From Cordylochernes scorpioides (taxonomy: Eukaryota; Arthropoda; Arachnida; Pseudoscorpiones; Chernetidae), in assembly GCA_030710605.1 (NCBI GenBank), contig CP092870.1, positions 52,217,921-52,281,920 on the forward strand: a stretch of DNA of 64,000 bases. Direction: 5' to 3'. The position numbers and the translations under genes were made by a program. Shown in pieces: positions 33,519 to 44,908 of the stretch. Each line of letters opens with the position of its first letter. Position 1 is the stretch's first letter. Under the pieces are notes generated by a model. It was not told the DNA's origin. It saw only the letters and a list, made by a program, of their open reading frames with translations, and searched no databases.

Positions 33519-34620
33519 GTGGTGGAGACGCCGGGGAACGAGACAGTCACCAGACGAAGTCGTCGCCTTCAAGGATTGCAACCAGAGCTATATACAGTGC
33601 TTGCCTTTCCTGCTCGGAAGAAAATGGAGAGAGAAGAAAACCGACCATTCTGCCATCGGTGGAGAGATCCCACTGTCTTCTCGGGAGAACGTGGGGAAGA
33701 TTCGCAGCGTTGGCTGAGCGACTTCCAGCGTGTGGCACGTTACATGTGTCCATGTGTCTGGCCAACGTCATCTTCTACCTCACTGGCACAGCGAAGTGCT
33801 GGTTCGAAAACTTCGAGGAAATCTTGAATTCCTGAAAGGAATTTAGGATAAAGTTTTGTAAAATATTTGGGAACAAGGAAGACACGGCTAGAAAATCCGA
33901 GAACATTCTTCGAAATAGAGCGCAGACGAGTGGGGAAAACATCGAGAGCTACATACAAGAAATCCTCCTTCTTTGTAAACAGAGCAACCCCAGAATGTCG
34001 GAAGGAGAAAAGGTGAGCCACCTGATTAAAGGCGTAGCGGAGGAAGTGTATAAGGCACTTGTTGGGAAGGACATCAGCACGGTAGAACAATTTGTTGCGT
34101 ACTGCCGCCGATTCGAGGCATTCAAGAGGATGCGTGTTGCACCGCCCAGGTTCAACCGACTGCCCAATGTGACCACCATCTCGACCGCTGAACCTGAGAA
34201 CCTAGAAGCCCTGATTAGAAGAATAGTAAGAGAGGAGGTTCAGAGGTTTATGGCTCCTCCTTCTACATTTTCCGCCCAGGATATCGACACTCCACCTCCC
34301 GACCTACGGGATGTCATCCGTAGTGAAATCCAGCAAACATTGGCTCCTATCTCTGCCCCTCGTCGCCCCGAGAGCTTCCGGGACAATACCTTTTGGCGAC
34401 AATACCTTCCCCAGAACGATCAAGGTTACTGACGAAGAACCGAAGGGCCACCAAATAATCAAAGGACTCAGTGGCGTATTGAAGATGACAGACCGATCTG
34501 CTTCCACTCTGGGCGCCCTGGCCACGTTGCACGTTATTGCAGAGACAGACGCCAAGCTTTTGCGGATGCCAGACTTGGAAGAGAAACAGTCTAATTCGGA
34601 AGACCAAGAACGGAAAATTA
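33519..34620 (+). pseudogene. gypsy 1 gag
   Basis: Capsid-like sequence spreads over two or three frames (33519-33827, about 33745-34432, then a shift). A zinc-knuckle remnant near 34495 reads ICFHSGRPGHVARYC, in which the second Cys of the CCHC box has become Ser. Frameshifts near 33750 and 34430 make it inactive. Confidence 0.8.
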
Positions 34621-34839
34621 CACAATGGGCGAATCAGGAAGCGAACTATCCCAAGGAAGATTTAGAAACCCGTCGCCATATCCCTACCGCGGAAGATTCC
34701 AAGCCCCCAGAAGAACCTCACAATCGCCTGCTCGCCGTCCCAGGAAAACTAGATGGCGCGCCCTCTAGAGGTGTGGTCGCCACAGACGAAAATCCTCCCT
34801 GCCGTATAGCCGCTACAATGGAAAAAAATGGATATCTGT

Positions 34840-37800
34840 CAACATACAAGGACGAAATGTACAAGCTCTTGTGGACTCCGGCGCTGATTACTCAGTAATT
34901 TCTGAAACTTTCAGACGTCCTATAAAGGCTCCAGTTTTTAAAGAAAATGGACCACTTCTAAGAGCCGCGGACAAGAAGCCTATCGTGACCCTTGGTAAGT
35001 GCTCTTTAGAAGTTCAAATCAAAGGACTCAATATTATTTTTTTATTTTGTAGTAGCCGCTGAATGTAACCACGATGTTATACTGGGCTGTGATTTCTTCA
35101 GAGCCACAGATGCCATTATAGATTGTGGGAAAAACAAATTGTATTCAAGCGAAGCTGAAAAATCCTACGAATGGAAAGACTTGAAACTTTGTGCTGCTAT
35201 AGACTGTGTCCTACCGCTGAAATCTTTTGGCAAGATAGTTGTCACCAACCAGGATGTATTTGGCAGCAGAGATGTAGTCGTTACAGGTTCCAAACGCCTG
35301 CAATTGGAAAAAATGACTTTTTATTCCCTCTTCCCTCGTTAGGGTCTTACATGGCAGAGCGGTGTTATGGGTGACTAACAGTACTCTACAGTCTCAAGTG
35401 ATACCTTCGGACATGAAGGTAGGAGCAATGCAAGATCTAGAAGTAGGGAGCATATCTAATCTTGACGCTTGTTCTGAAATAGCTGGAAAAGACTAAGTAA
35501 CTTCCCCAGGTGTGAGAGAATGCTTAATTTCAATGATTTCTACTGATTTGGAGGAAACAAAGAAAAACAGATTACTCACGTGCCTAAATTAGTTTGCTGA
35601 TATATTCGACTTTGAGAAAAAGAGCTTCCCTGTCTCTAGCGAAATAAAACATAAAATCGATACAAGTGATTATCCGCCTGTCAGACAGCGTCCTTATAGA
35701 GTGTCTCCCGCCGAAAGACGTGTCTTTCAGAGTGAAGTGGAGAAAATGATGGAGACTAAAATAATCCGGCCATAATCAAGTCCATGGGCCTCTCCCGTTA
35801 TATCAGTGAGGAAGAAGGACGGCTCGTTGAGATTCTGTGTCGACTATCGTCGTCTAAACAAAATTACAAAGAAAGATGTTTACCCTCTCATTCGTATCGA
35901 TGACGCGCAGGACACCCTCTCTGGATCCAGGTACTTCTCCACTATGGATATGAGATCGGGTTACTGGAAAATCGGAGTAGAAGATAAGGAACGGGAGTAA
36001 ACGGCATTTATCACTGCAGATGGGCTTTATGAATTTAATGTAATGCCATTCGGTCTATGCAACGCACCAGCAACTTTCGAGCAAATGATAGACAACGTCC
36101 TACGGGGATTGAAATGGGACATGTGTTTATGCTACTTAGACGACATTGTAGTCTATGGATCGACCTTTAAAGAACATTTAACACGTTTATACAAAGTTTT
36201 GAGATGCATTCAGCAGGCCGGGCTGTGCCTGAATCATAAAAAGTGTTATTACGCCTCGAGATAAATAACTATCCTCAGGCACGTCGTTAATGAATTTGGA
36301 ACGCAGCCAGACCCAGAAAAAGTGAAAGCCATTGTCCACTTTCCAAAACCCCGTAATATCAGTGAGACCAGAAGTTTTCTTGGGTTAAGCTCGTACTATA
36401 GACGCTTCATCAAAAGTTATGCTAACAAGTCTCGACCCTTGAATAGCCTTTTAAAGAAAGACGAAAAATTCATTTGGGGCGGAGAACAAGATGAAACTTT
36501 CCGGATTCTCAAACAGGAATTGGGATTTTCGCCTGTGTTAGGACATTTCGTAGAAGGTGCGGAAACTCATGTACATACTGATGCAAGCGGTTATGGTTTA
36601 GGGGCAGTTCTTGTTCAAATCCAGAATGACGCGGAGAGACCTATAGCCTATGCCTCGCGAACACTAACCAAAGCGGAAAAGAATTATTCCACTACAGAAA
36701 AGGAATGCCTCGCAGTTGTTTGGGCCCTTGGTAAATTCCGCCCGTACCTATATGGCAGACCCTTTACTGTGGTTACCGACCATCACTCGCTATGTTGGCT
36801 GGTAGGCTTGAAAGATTCTAGCCGCTTAGCCCGTTGGGCCCTCAAACTACAAGAATACGACATAAACATCGTTTACAAAAGTGGACGGAAGCATAAAGAC
36901 GCTGACTGTTTGTAAAGAAGTCCCTTGGCTGACACCGCGGAGATAGAAGGGCACATTATTTCTATCCAAGACGTTGCAAAAGAACAAAGTAAAGACCCTC
37001 ATTTGGTTGGGATCCGTGAAAAACTTGCCAATGAAAATTTAAAAGGGTATCAGATGATTGGAGGCGTTCTCTATAAGAAAAATTACGACCCTGAGGGCAA
37101 ACCATGGCTGCTAGTAGTCCCAAAACAGATGAGGCACAAAATTCTTAAAGATGTCCACGACACCCCAATGGCCGGTCATTTGGGGTTTGCCAAGACCTAT
37201 GACCGCGTTAGTTAGAGATTCTATTGGCCTGGACTTTATAGGACAGTTTCCCAATACATTGCTCATTGTAAAGAATGCCAGCGAAATAAGGGCGTGCCTC
37301 AGAAACCTCCTGGACTACTGGTCCCAATACCGCCAACTACCTCGCCTTTTCAAAAGATAGGAATTGATTATCTGGGAAGATTCCCCATATATCACACGGG
37401 AAATAGATGGATAATAGTCGCGACTGAATATCTCACCAGATTTGCGATAACAAAGGCCGCGACAACAGCGGAAGCTACTGAATTAGCAACCTTCCTTATT
37501 GAAGACGTCATACTCAAGTACGGAGCTCCTCGGGAAATCATCACGGACAAAGGAAGAAATTTCATGTCTCAGACCATACGAAAAATAAATACTCTAAATG
37601 GAACAATTCAGATTCACCACGGCGTACCACCCTCAAACGAATGGTTTGACAGAAAGACTTAACAAGACCCTAACTGACATGATCTCGATGTATGTTGACG
37701 TTGATCAGATAAATTGGGACAGCATCCTACCATATGTGACCTTCGCCTACAATACCGCTCGACAAGAGACATCAGGATACAGCCCGTTCTTCCTCGTCCA

Positions 37801-38236
37801 CGGCCGAGAAGTTGAAACACCGCTGGATTCTATACTGCCTTACCACCCGGCAGGAACTGCAGAAGATTATGTGGGCCATCTTGTGACCAACGCTGAGGAC
37901 GCACGGATGTTAGCCTGTCTTAACATCCTGCAGGCTCAAAGCAAAGACAAAGAACGCTACGACAAGAAGCATCAGGAGGTGACGTACAAGGAAGGTGATT
38001 TGGTGTGGGTGTTCACCCCAGTCCGTACCGTTGGCTTGTCGGAGAAGTTATTGAAGAGATATTTCGGACCCTATCGAGTGATCAGAAAAATATCGAGTGT
38101 AAATTATCAAGTAGAAGGCGTGACGAATACGAGGAGAAGACGAAAAACCCAAGATATCGTCCATGTAGTGAGAATGAAGCCCTACCACGACCCCGAAGTC
38201 CAAGAACAGATTGCCCAGGGTCATGTGACCGACTAG
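34840..38236 (+). pseudogene. gypsy 1 pol (protease, RT, RNase H, integrase)
   Basis: Protease DSGADYSVIS starts near 34874. RT has RFCVDYRRLN, MPFGLCNAPATFEQ and YLDDIVVY. RNase H begins near 36565 with [10 protein letters not shown]. Integrase has APREIITDKG and YHPQTNGLTERLN. RT to integrase lies mainly in one frame but is broken by stops at about 35998, 36262, 36913 and 37213, with a frameshift near 37600. A GPY-type C-terminus ends at 38236. Confidence 0.88.
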
Positions 38237-38274
38237 TAAACAGCGGGACGCTGTTTCTCTTGTGGAGGTAGTGA

Positions 38275-38517
38275 TGTCAGGAGGACAGAGTTTCCTGGTA
38301 TTCCCTCTTATCTGGACTGGACCGACCGGTCGGGGTAAACAGTGGCGCCACGAAAAAGGAGGAAAGATCTCAGTTCTCCCCTCTTACTCTAACGGCTGGG
38401 TCGATTTGGCTCATGTAAATAGTAACTATTGTTTTATATTTAAAATCTCGCATATAACTAATTAAATAAATACTTAAAGTAATTCGAAGGCCTAGTTAAT
38501 TATTTTTCATCGCGACA
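38275..38517 (+). repeat. 3' LTR of gypsy 1
   Basis: Second TGTCAG...GCGACA repeat. A short purine-rich stretch (GGAGGTAGTGA) precedes it as a weak polypurine tract. Confidence 0.9.
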
Positions 38518-38599
38518 ATATGCTCTCTAAAACCTGTTAACTCCAGATAATTAACTGTTTCAATGTCATGGGAGAGTAATAGTTAATTACTAGATGTAC

Positions 38600-38720
38600 A
38601 TTTTGCCGGGAGTATATTGATCTAAAGAGACAAGGGTCACCTCTCCCGTCAAAATCAGACGCCATCTATTGACCGTCGCCGCAAACTAGCGGCCTCGGGT
38701 CGGTGATAAAGCCACCACAC
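38600..38720 (+). repeat. Hairpin-bearing repeat, copy left of gypsy 2
   Basis: TTGATCTAAAGAGACAAGGG lies between inverted TTTTG(A/C)CGGGA and TCCCGTCAAAA arms. The same block, in the same orientation, lies right of gypsy 2 at 44090-44220. Confidence 0.6.
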
Positions 38721-38812
38721 CAGCTTGGGCAAACTGAAAAGCGTCCACCTAGAGACCATGGTTTCGAGCTAATAGCCCTCGTCATCCTAGGGCGGACTTT
38801 ATTCCATGATAT

Positions 38813-39147
38813 TGTTACATCATGATCAATGGCGTATTTCTTATATTATTTTTAATATATTTGAAATTTAAATTATATATTTATTTATTTTTATATTCTA
38901 TGATATTTATTTAAAACAGATTATTTAGATTATCATCATTTGTATTTAGGTACACGTGTGACTTCACTGCTCTCTTTGATGTGAGAAAATAAATAAATCA
39001 TTCTGGTGGCTACTTAAAGAAGACTTATCTCGTTATTCCCTTTTATAAAGTTGTAGGATGGTTGAAACACGCTCTGGTAAGATGCAAGACCCAGCACAGG
39101 AGAGAATCAAGGCTGAAGAGTCTGCCAAGCCACAACTTGGTGCAACA
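38813..39147 (+). repeat. 5' LTR of gypsy 2, containing the gag start codon
   Basis: Begins TGTTACATCA and ends TGCAACA. ATG at 39058 opens gag 90 bases before the LTR ends. A primer-binding-site candidate TGGTGGAGATGC starts at 39150, inside coding sequence. Confidence 0.92.
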
Positions 39148-40207
39148 ATTGGTGGAGATGCTAGTTCCGACCCAGTTGTCCTGAATCCCAACATCGACAT
39201 CCCCAAGTATGATGGAACAGAAGACCCTCGCCCATGGATAGAATCCCTCGAAGAGATTGGTTTCCTCTATCATTGGGCAGACTACATAATTGCCCGTTAT
39301 GCCGCCATGGACATGACGGGAAGCGCTAAAACCTGGTTGAATTTACACAAAGCGAGTTTCACGAGCTGGGAAAATATTAAAATCCACCTCATTCAGGATT
39401 TTTCTCTGGACGCCAATAAAGAAGAACTAAGAATGAAGCTCAACAGAATGCAACACTGGAATGAACCAGCAATCAGGTTCGCGGAAGACATCCTAGTGTT
39501 GTGCAACAAGGTTGACCCCGCAATGGAAGAAGAAACAAAAATCGATCATGTTATTGGAGGACTGAAAAAAAGAGTACTCATTCGCGCTCTACCTGAACCC
39601 TCCTAAAACGACCGATGAACTTCTTGTCGTGTGCAAGAAAATGGATTATTTTGAAAAGAAGTATCGGGAACGTGTGGAGAAATCCAGAAACCTTTATAAC
39701 GGCCCACGTTATTCTAGACCCCAACAACAATCGAGGTACGTGCCGCCGACTGCCACACGAAACTACCAGACCCCTTCCAGGTCCCAAGCCCCTGTTTCCA
39801 AAAATTACAAGAACGACTTCCCTCCTACTCCCAGGCAGTATCGAAACAACTTGACCCAGCCCTTTACCCCGAGACGTCCTTATAATCCAAACTTTGTGCC
39901 TAAACCAAACCTCCAGAGAAACACCTACAATAAAAGTCAAGAAGTGAGCAAAAATAGGACGGAAGATAGAAGACCAATCTGCTTCAAGTGTAACAAGCCA
40001 GGGCACGTGGCCCGTTATTGTAGGGTCAAGTTTATAAGAATCCTAGAAGAGGATCCAACAGCTACCCAAAAGAAGATCGAAGAGAAATGCCAAATGAATG
40101 AAATATCAGATAAATCAGGACCTCGGCTTTATGCTGATGTATGTCATAGCACACAGACAAATATTCCTACCCGAAATATATATTCCGTGTTGGAAGATTT
40201 AAACTAA
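39058..40207 (+). pseudogene. gypsy 2 gag, one frameshift
   Basis: Starts MVETRSGKMQDPAQ within the LTR. The capsid region runs to about 39604, where a single-base shift (PEP, then an early TAA at 39604-39606) moves the frame; it continues as KTTDELLVVCKKM. A basic, Pro/Asn-rich stretch precedes a CCHC knuckle, CFKCNKPGHVARYC, near 39981. Ends EDLN-TAA at 40207. Gag packages the RNA in a cytoplasmic particle. Apart from the one shift it looks intact. Confidence 0.88.
40198..40204 (+). promoter_or_regulatory. -1 ribosomal frameshift heptamer U_UUA_AAC
   Basis: T TTA AAC lies in the correct gag phase, immediately before the TAA stop at 40205-40207. A -1 slip continues as CTA AGC GTC in the frame of pol, which is open from there into the protease. 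Confidence 0.75.
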
Positions 40208-43200
40208 GCGTCGCGCCTGAATATGTCAATCAAAGCAAGTCGACCATAAATGGAATAAAAAAGTTGGACTCTAAATACAAATTAAAAATTCATGTGGACA
40301 AGATAGGAACTTTTGAAGCTTTGGTTGATACAGGCGCTGACCTCTCAGTGGTCGACCTCAGAACGGCCCTCGATACAGGCCATGGTATAAGTAAACTCGC
40401 AAAAACTTGTGCAGGACCCGATGGAAAAAAATTAGACATAGTAGGAAGTATATTGTTAAATATAAAAATTGATGACAAAGCATTATCGCACAAATTTGTG
40501 ATTTTGAAAACGCATTTACGGACATTAATTTTTGGAAGAGATTTCCTTAAGAAAATGAACGCGAAAATAGATTGCAAAAAAGAAATAATAAAATACGATC
40601 TGACAAATAATCATGACATAAGCAATTATGAACTGAAAAAAATAAAAGGCGTTGAAGATACTGTTATACCTGAACTGTCTATTAGATTAATTAAGGCCTC
40701 AATAGAAGCAGAGGATGGCGAATATGTCATCGAAGAGAACAAAAGAATGATCCAAACAAATGGCCTTCGATTGGCAAGAAGTTTGCTTACTGTCACGGAT
40801 AGGAAAACTCATATCTGGATAACGAACCCTTATCCTCGACCTTTAAAAATCATGAAAGACCAAACATTGGCTCATGGAAGCCTTCCTGCAGATGTAAAGT
40901 TCATAGAGAAGTTAGAGCAAATTAATAATGACGAAATCCAATTTCAGATAAACATAAATATATCACCTAAAGAACAAGAGGATTTGAAACAAATTTTGAT
41001 AAAGTATGCTGATTTGTTTTCTCCGAGGTTAGGCAGGAACAATTTGGCAAAACACCGGATCGATACAGAAGATGCAAAACCGATAAAGCACAAGCCATAT
41101 AGGGTGAGCCCCAAAGAACGGGACATTATAAAAAATCAAATTGATGAAATGCTCAAAGAAGGCATAATTAGACCATCTTCAAGTCCCTGGTCTTTCCCTG
41201 TAATACTGGTCAAGAAGAGAGATGGTAAGTTCAGATTTTGTGTAGACTATAGAAAATTGAATGAGGTAACAGTAAAGGATGTTTATCCAATCCCAAGAAT
41301 TGATGACGTAATGGATACTCTCCAAGGATCGAAGTACTTCTCAGCAATAGACCTTAGATCGGGATATTGGCAAGTCGAAATTGAAGAGAAAGACAAGGAG
41401 AAGACAGCTTTCACTACGACCTAGGGTTTATATGAATTCAACGTCATGCCCTTTGGACTATGCAACGCCCCTGCTACTTTTGAGAGGAATATGGACAATG
41501 TGCTTGGAAATCTAAGATGGCAGATTTGCCTTTGTTATCTGGACGACGTTATTATATACAGCTCAGACTTTCCAACCCACCTTAAAAGATTTGAAGCTGT
41601 CTTAAAATGTTTTAGTGAATCTAATTTGAAACTGAACGACAAGAAATGCAGATTTGCTTTTGAAGAACTTGAGATCCTTGGTCATATAACCAACCAACAG
41701 GGTATAAAACCGGCCGAATATAATATCAAAGCCGTTAGGGATTTTCCTCAGCCCAAGAAGGTCAAAGAAGTACAATCGTTCCTAGGAATGTGTTCCTATT
41801 ATAGAAAATTCATTAAAGATATCTCATTAATTGCTGACCCATTGACAGGACTCATCAGGAAAAATGCGCAATTTACCTGGACAGAAAAACAAGAGGAAGC
41901 ATTTCAAAACCTTAAAAAAGCTCTGATAAATCCGCCAATTTTAGGTCACTTTGATCCAAATGCAGCCACCTACATTCACACAGACGCCTCTAACATCGGC
42001 TTAGGTGCAACACTGGTCCAAATTATCTGTGGGGAAGAGAAGGTGATATCATATTTGAGTCGAACTCTAAGTAAAGCTGAGCAAAATTACTCAACCACCG
42101 AAAAGGAATGTTTGGCTGTGGTGTGTACGATATCAAAACTACGACCCTACCTATGTGGAAAACACTTCAAGATAATTACAGACCATCACGCATTGTGCTG
42201 GCTGAAAAATCTTAAAGATCCAACAGGTAGACTTGCAAGGTGGTCACTGAAAATTCAGGAATACGATTTTGACATAATACACAAATCGGGTAAAAAACAT
42301 ATGGATACTGATGGCTTATCTAGAGGACCCCTACCTGAAACGGATTGGGTCGAAGATTATGAACGACTATTTTTGAATCAGATAATAAATGAAGAGGATA
42401 AATTCATAGAAAATGTTAAGAAAAGCCTTAAAGGAAGCAAACGAGCAATCACACAGAATTTTAAAGAGGAAAATGGATGTCTATATAAGAAGAACCCAAA
42501 CCCTGAAGGCAGAGCATGGTTGCTGGTAGTGCCAAAGAAGAGAAGGAAAGAAATCATGAGTGAATTCCACAACCATATGCTGAATGGCCATCTAGGCGTC
42601 GCCAGAACCACATACCGTTTGAAGAATAAATATCATTGGCCTTCCATGCTGAAAGATGTTTCAGAATTTGTAAAGTCGTGCCATCTTTGCCAAAGTCGGA
42701 AAGGTTCAAATCAGTTGCCCTCTGGACTTTTGCAACCCATTCCCCCAGCTAACTACCCTTTTGAAAGAATCGGGATTGACTTTGTTGGTCCCTTGCCATC
42801 AACGAAAAGAAGAAGGAAGTGGATAATTGTGTTGACTGATTATTATACCAGGTACGCTGAAACAAAGGCAGTCTCAGAAGCAACAGTGAAAGAAGTCTCT
42901 ACATTTTTAATCGAACAAATTTTTTTACGTCACGGGGCCCCAAGGTTTCTTATTAGTGACAGAGGTTCACAGTTCACTAGCAATTTGATGAAGGAGGTTA
43001 TGAAAATGTGCAAAGTTAAACACTGCTTCACGACGAGCTACCATCCCCAGACTAACGGACTAACGGAACGGCTAAATAGAACTCTAATCAACATGATAAG
43101 CATGTATGTAAATACAGACCAGAAGAACTGGGACGAAATCCTCCCTTTCGTCACCCACGCGTACAATACCACGATTCAAGAAACCACAGGCTACTCTCCA

Positions 43201-43670
43201 TTTTTCCTGTTATTTGGGAGGGAACCCATGTCCCTTTTAGACGACGATAATATCCCAATTGACAGTAACATGAACGATTATGACGAATATATAGAAAATT
43301 ACTTAGATAAAATAGCAAGGACGAGACAGGTAGTCATTAACAACACAGAGAAGACTCAGGAAAGAATGAAGAGAAACTATGACAAAAACACAACGAGAGA
43401 ATCTATGACCCAGGACATTTAGTGGCAGTTTGGACACCAGTCAGGAAAATCGGAAAATGTGAAAAACTATTGAGAAAATATTTTGGCCCATATCGAATAT
43501 TAAAGAAGCTGTCTAACGTAAATTACTTAATTGAGCCGAAAGATAATCCTGGCCAAGACCCATTGATTGTCCATGTCTCAAGACTCAAACCCTATTTTGA
43601 GAGAATTGATGAGGTAACTCACGAGGACGTGACGACCTCTGGAGAGGGGGAAGTGTTACATCATGATTAA
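40204..43670 (+). pseudogene. gypsy 2 pol, one nonsense codon and one frameshift
   Basis: Protease LVDTGADLSVV near 40321. RT from about 41060: FRFCVDYRKLN, MPFGLCNAPATFE, YLDDVIIY. RNase H with HTDASNIGLG near 41975. Integrase with a His/Cys zinc module (GHLGVARTTY, CHLCQSRKG), LTDYYTRYA, LISDRGSQF and TNGLTERLNRTL, then a GPY module (KYFGPYRILKKL). Lesions: TAG at 41422-41424 where the family has a sense codon (CAG to TAG is the simplest path), and a shift at about 43400. This copy is probably dead but close to an active source. Confidence 0.9.
43641..43653 (+). promoter_or_regulatory. Polypurine tract of gypsy 2
   Basis: GGAGAGGGGGAAG directly abuts the 3' LTR, the expected plus-strand primer position. 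Confidence 0.85.
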
Positions 43671-43988
43671 TGGCGTATTTCTTATATTATTTTTAATATA
43701 TTTGAAATTTAAATTATATATTTATTTATTTTTATATTCTATGATATTTATTTAAAACAGATTATTTAGATTATCATCATTTGTATTTAGGTACACGTGT
43801 GACTTCACTGCTCTCTTTGATGTGAGAAAATAAATAAATCATTCTGGAGGCTACTTAAAGAAGACTTATCTCGTTATTCCCTTTTATAAAATTGTAGGAT
43901 GGTTGAAACACGCTCTGGTAAGATGCAAGACCCAGCACAGGAGAGAATCAAGGCTGAAGAGTCTGCCAAGCCACAACTTGGTGCAACA
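43654..43988 (+). repeat. 3' LTR of gypsy 2
   Basis: Includes the first 30 codons of gag, which here run into flanking DNA after 43988. Confidence 0.92.
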
Positions 43989-44089
43989 ATATCCACACGG
44001 GATCTAATGGAATCTTGACAATCTGCCAAAGAGGTGTTTAGCTGGCAAAGTGTCTGGGCCAAATCTATAGCTAAAATATAGAAGGAAAT

Positions 44090-44220
44090 TTTGACGGGAG
44101 GATATTGATCTAAAGAGACAAGGGTCGCCTATCCCGTCAAAATAGACGTCAAAACCGGACGCCATCTATTGACTGTCGCCGCAAACTAGCAGCCTCGAGT
44201 CGGTGACAAAGCCACCGAGT
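44090..44220 (+). repeat. Hairpin-bearing repeat, copy right of gypsy 2
   Basis: Matches 38600-38720, with TTTTGACGGGA and TCCCGTCAAAA arms. The pair flanks gypsy 2 but the sequence between repeat and LTR differs on the two sides, so this is not a target duplication. Confidence 0.6.
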
Positions 44221-44908
44221 TAATGACTATTTTTAATGTTCGAATTTTGCACTTATGAGTATGTCAGAGCTCCGTTCTGTTATTTACATTCGATGGTGGG
44301 ATAGGACTATTACCAGAACTGGAACCATCGAAGAAAATTTATGCTTGACCAAAAAAGTGCCTAACGCGGGATAAGATCCCGGGTCGCTACTATTGAAAAT
44401 CGATGGTTTTATCACTGCTCCATTTTATAAGTGTCTCCACTTTACCATTTTACTGAGGTGTTGAGTTTCAGGATCCGACACCTCCTCGCATCTTGTTTCT
44501 GCACCAAGTAAGTTTTTAGAGACAACGTGAAGATATTTTATATATCATGGAATACAAATTTTATGATGATGGAAAAATTAAGTACATCAAATACAAAATT
44601 TTGAAATTTCATTATAATATTTTTGTAAATATCACAAATTTACCTTATACTGAATATATATTGAGGAGCTTGGAAGAAGACACTACCAAACAATTATTTG
44701 ACATTAAAATCTAAAGACGACTCTCTCTGTGACAGCTCCCAAATGGTCCAGTCAATTTATTTATTCATAAGGTATGTCCTTAATATAATATGGGATGTTA
44801 TCATTTTAATCATAACTCTAAAATTATCATATTTGTTATGGATCTTTATTTTAATTGAACAATGAAAATTATAAAATTTATATTTTTAGTGAAAAAGCTA
44901 ATTATATA
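44221..44908. other. No recognisable gene; weak tRNA-like stretch
   Basis: On the minus strand at about 44435-44365 the sequence TGGAGCAGTGATAAAACC followed 40 nt on by GGGATCTTATCCC loosely recalls pol III boxes of a tRNA-derived SINE. The B box lacks the usual TTCRA. The rest is unassigned. Confidence 0.25.

Larger units (their letters stand above)
33274..38517 (+). mobile_element. Ty3/gypsy LTR retrotransposon 1 (old)
   Basis: Direct LTRs of 242/243 bp begin TGTCAG and end GCGACA, with a 4-bp ATAT target duplication (33270-33273, 38518-38521). The LTRs differ at roughly ten positions, about 4 percent, and the internal frames carry several stops and frameshifts, in keeping with age. Order: gag, protease, RT, RNase H, integrase. 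Confidence 0.92.
38813..43988 (+). mobile_element. Ty3/gypsy LTR retrotransposon 2 (young)
   Basis: 335-bp LTRs differ at about three positions, so insertion is recent. The 4-bp target duplication is ATAT (38809-38812, 43989-43992). It contains gag, a -1 frameshift signal, and pol with protease, RT, RNase H and integrase. Confidence 0.94.
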
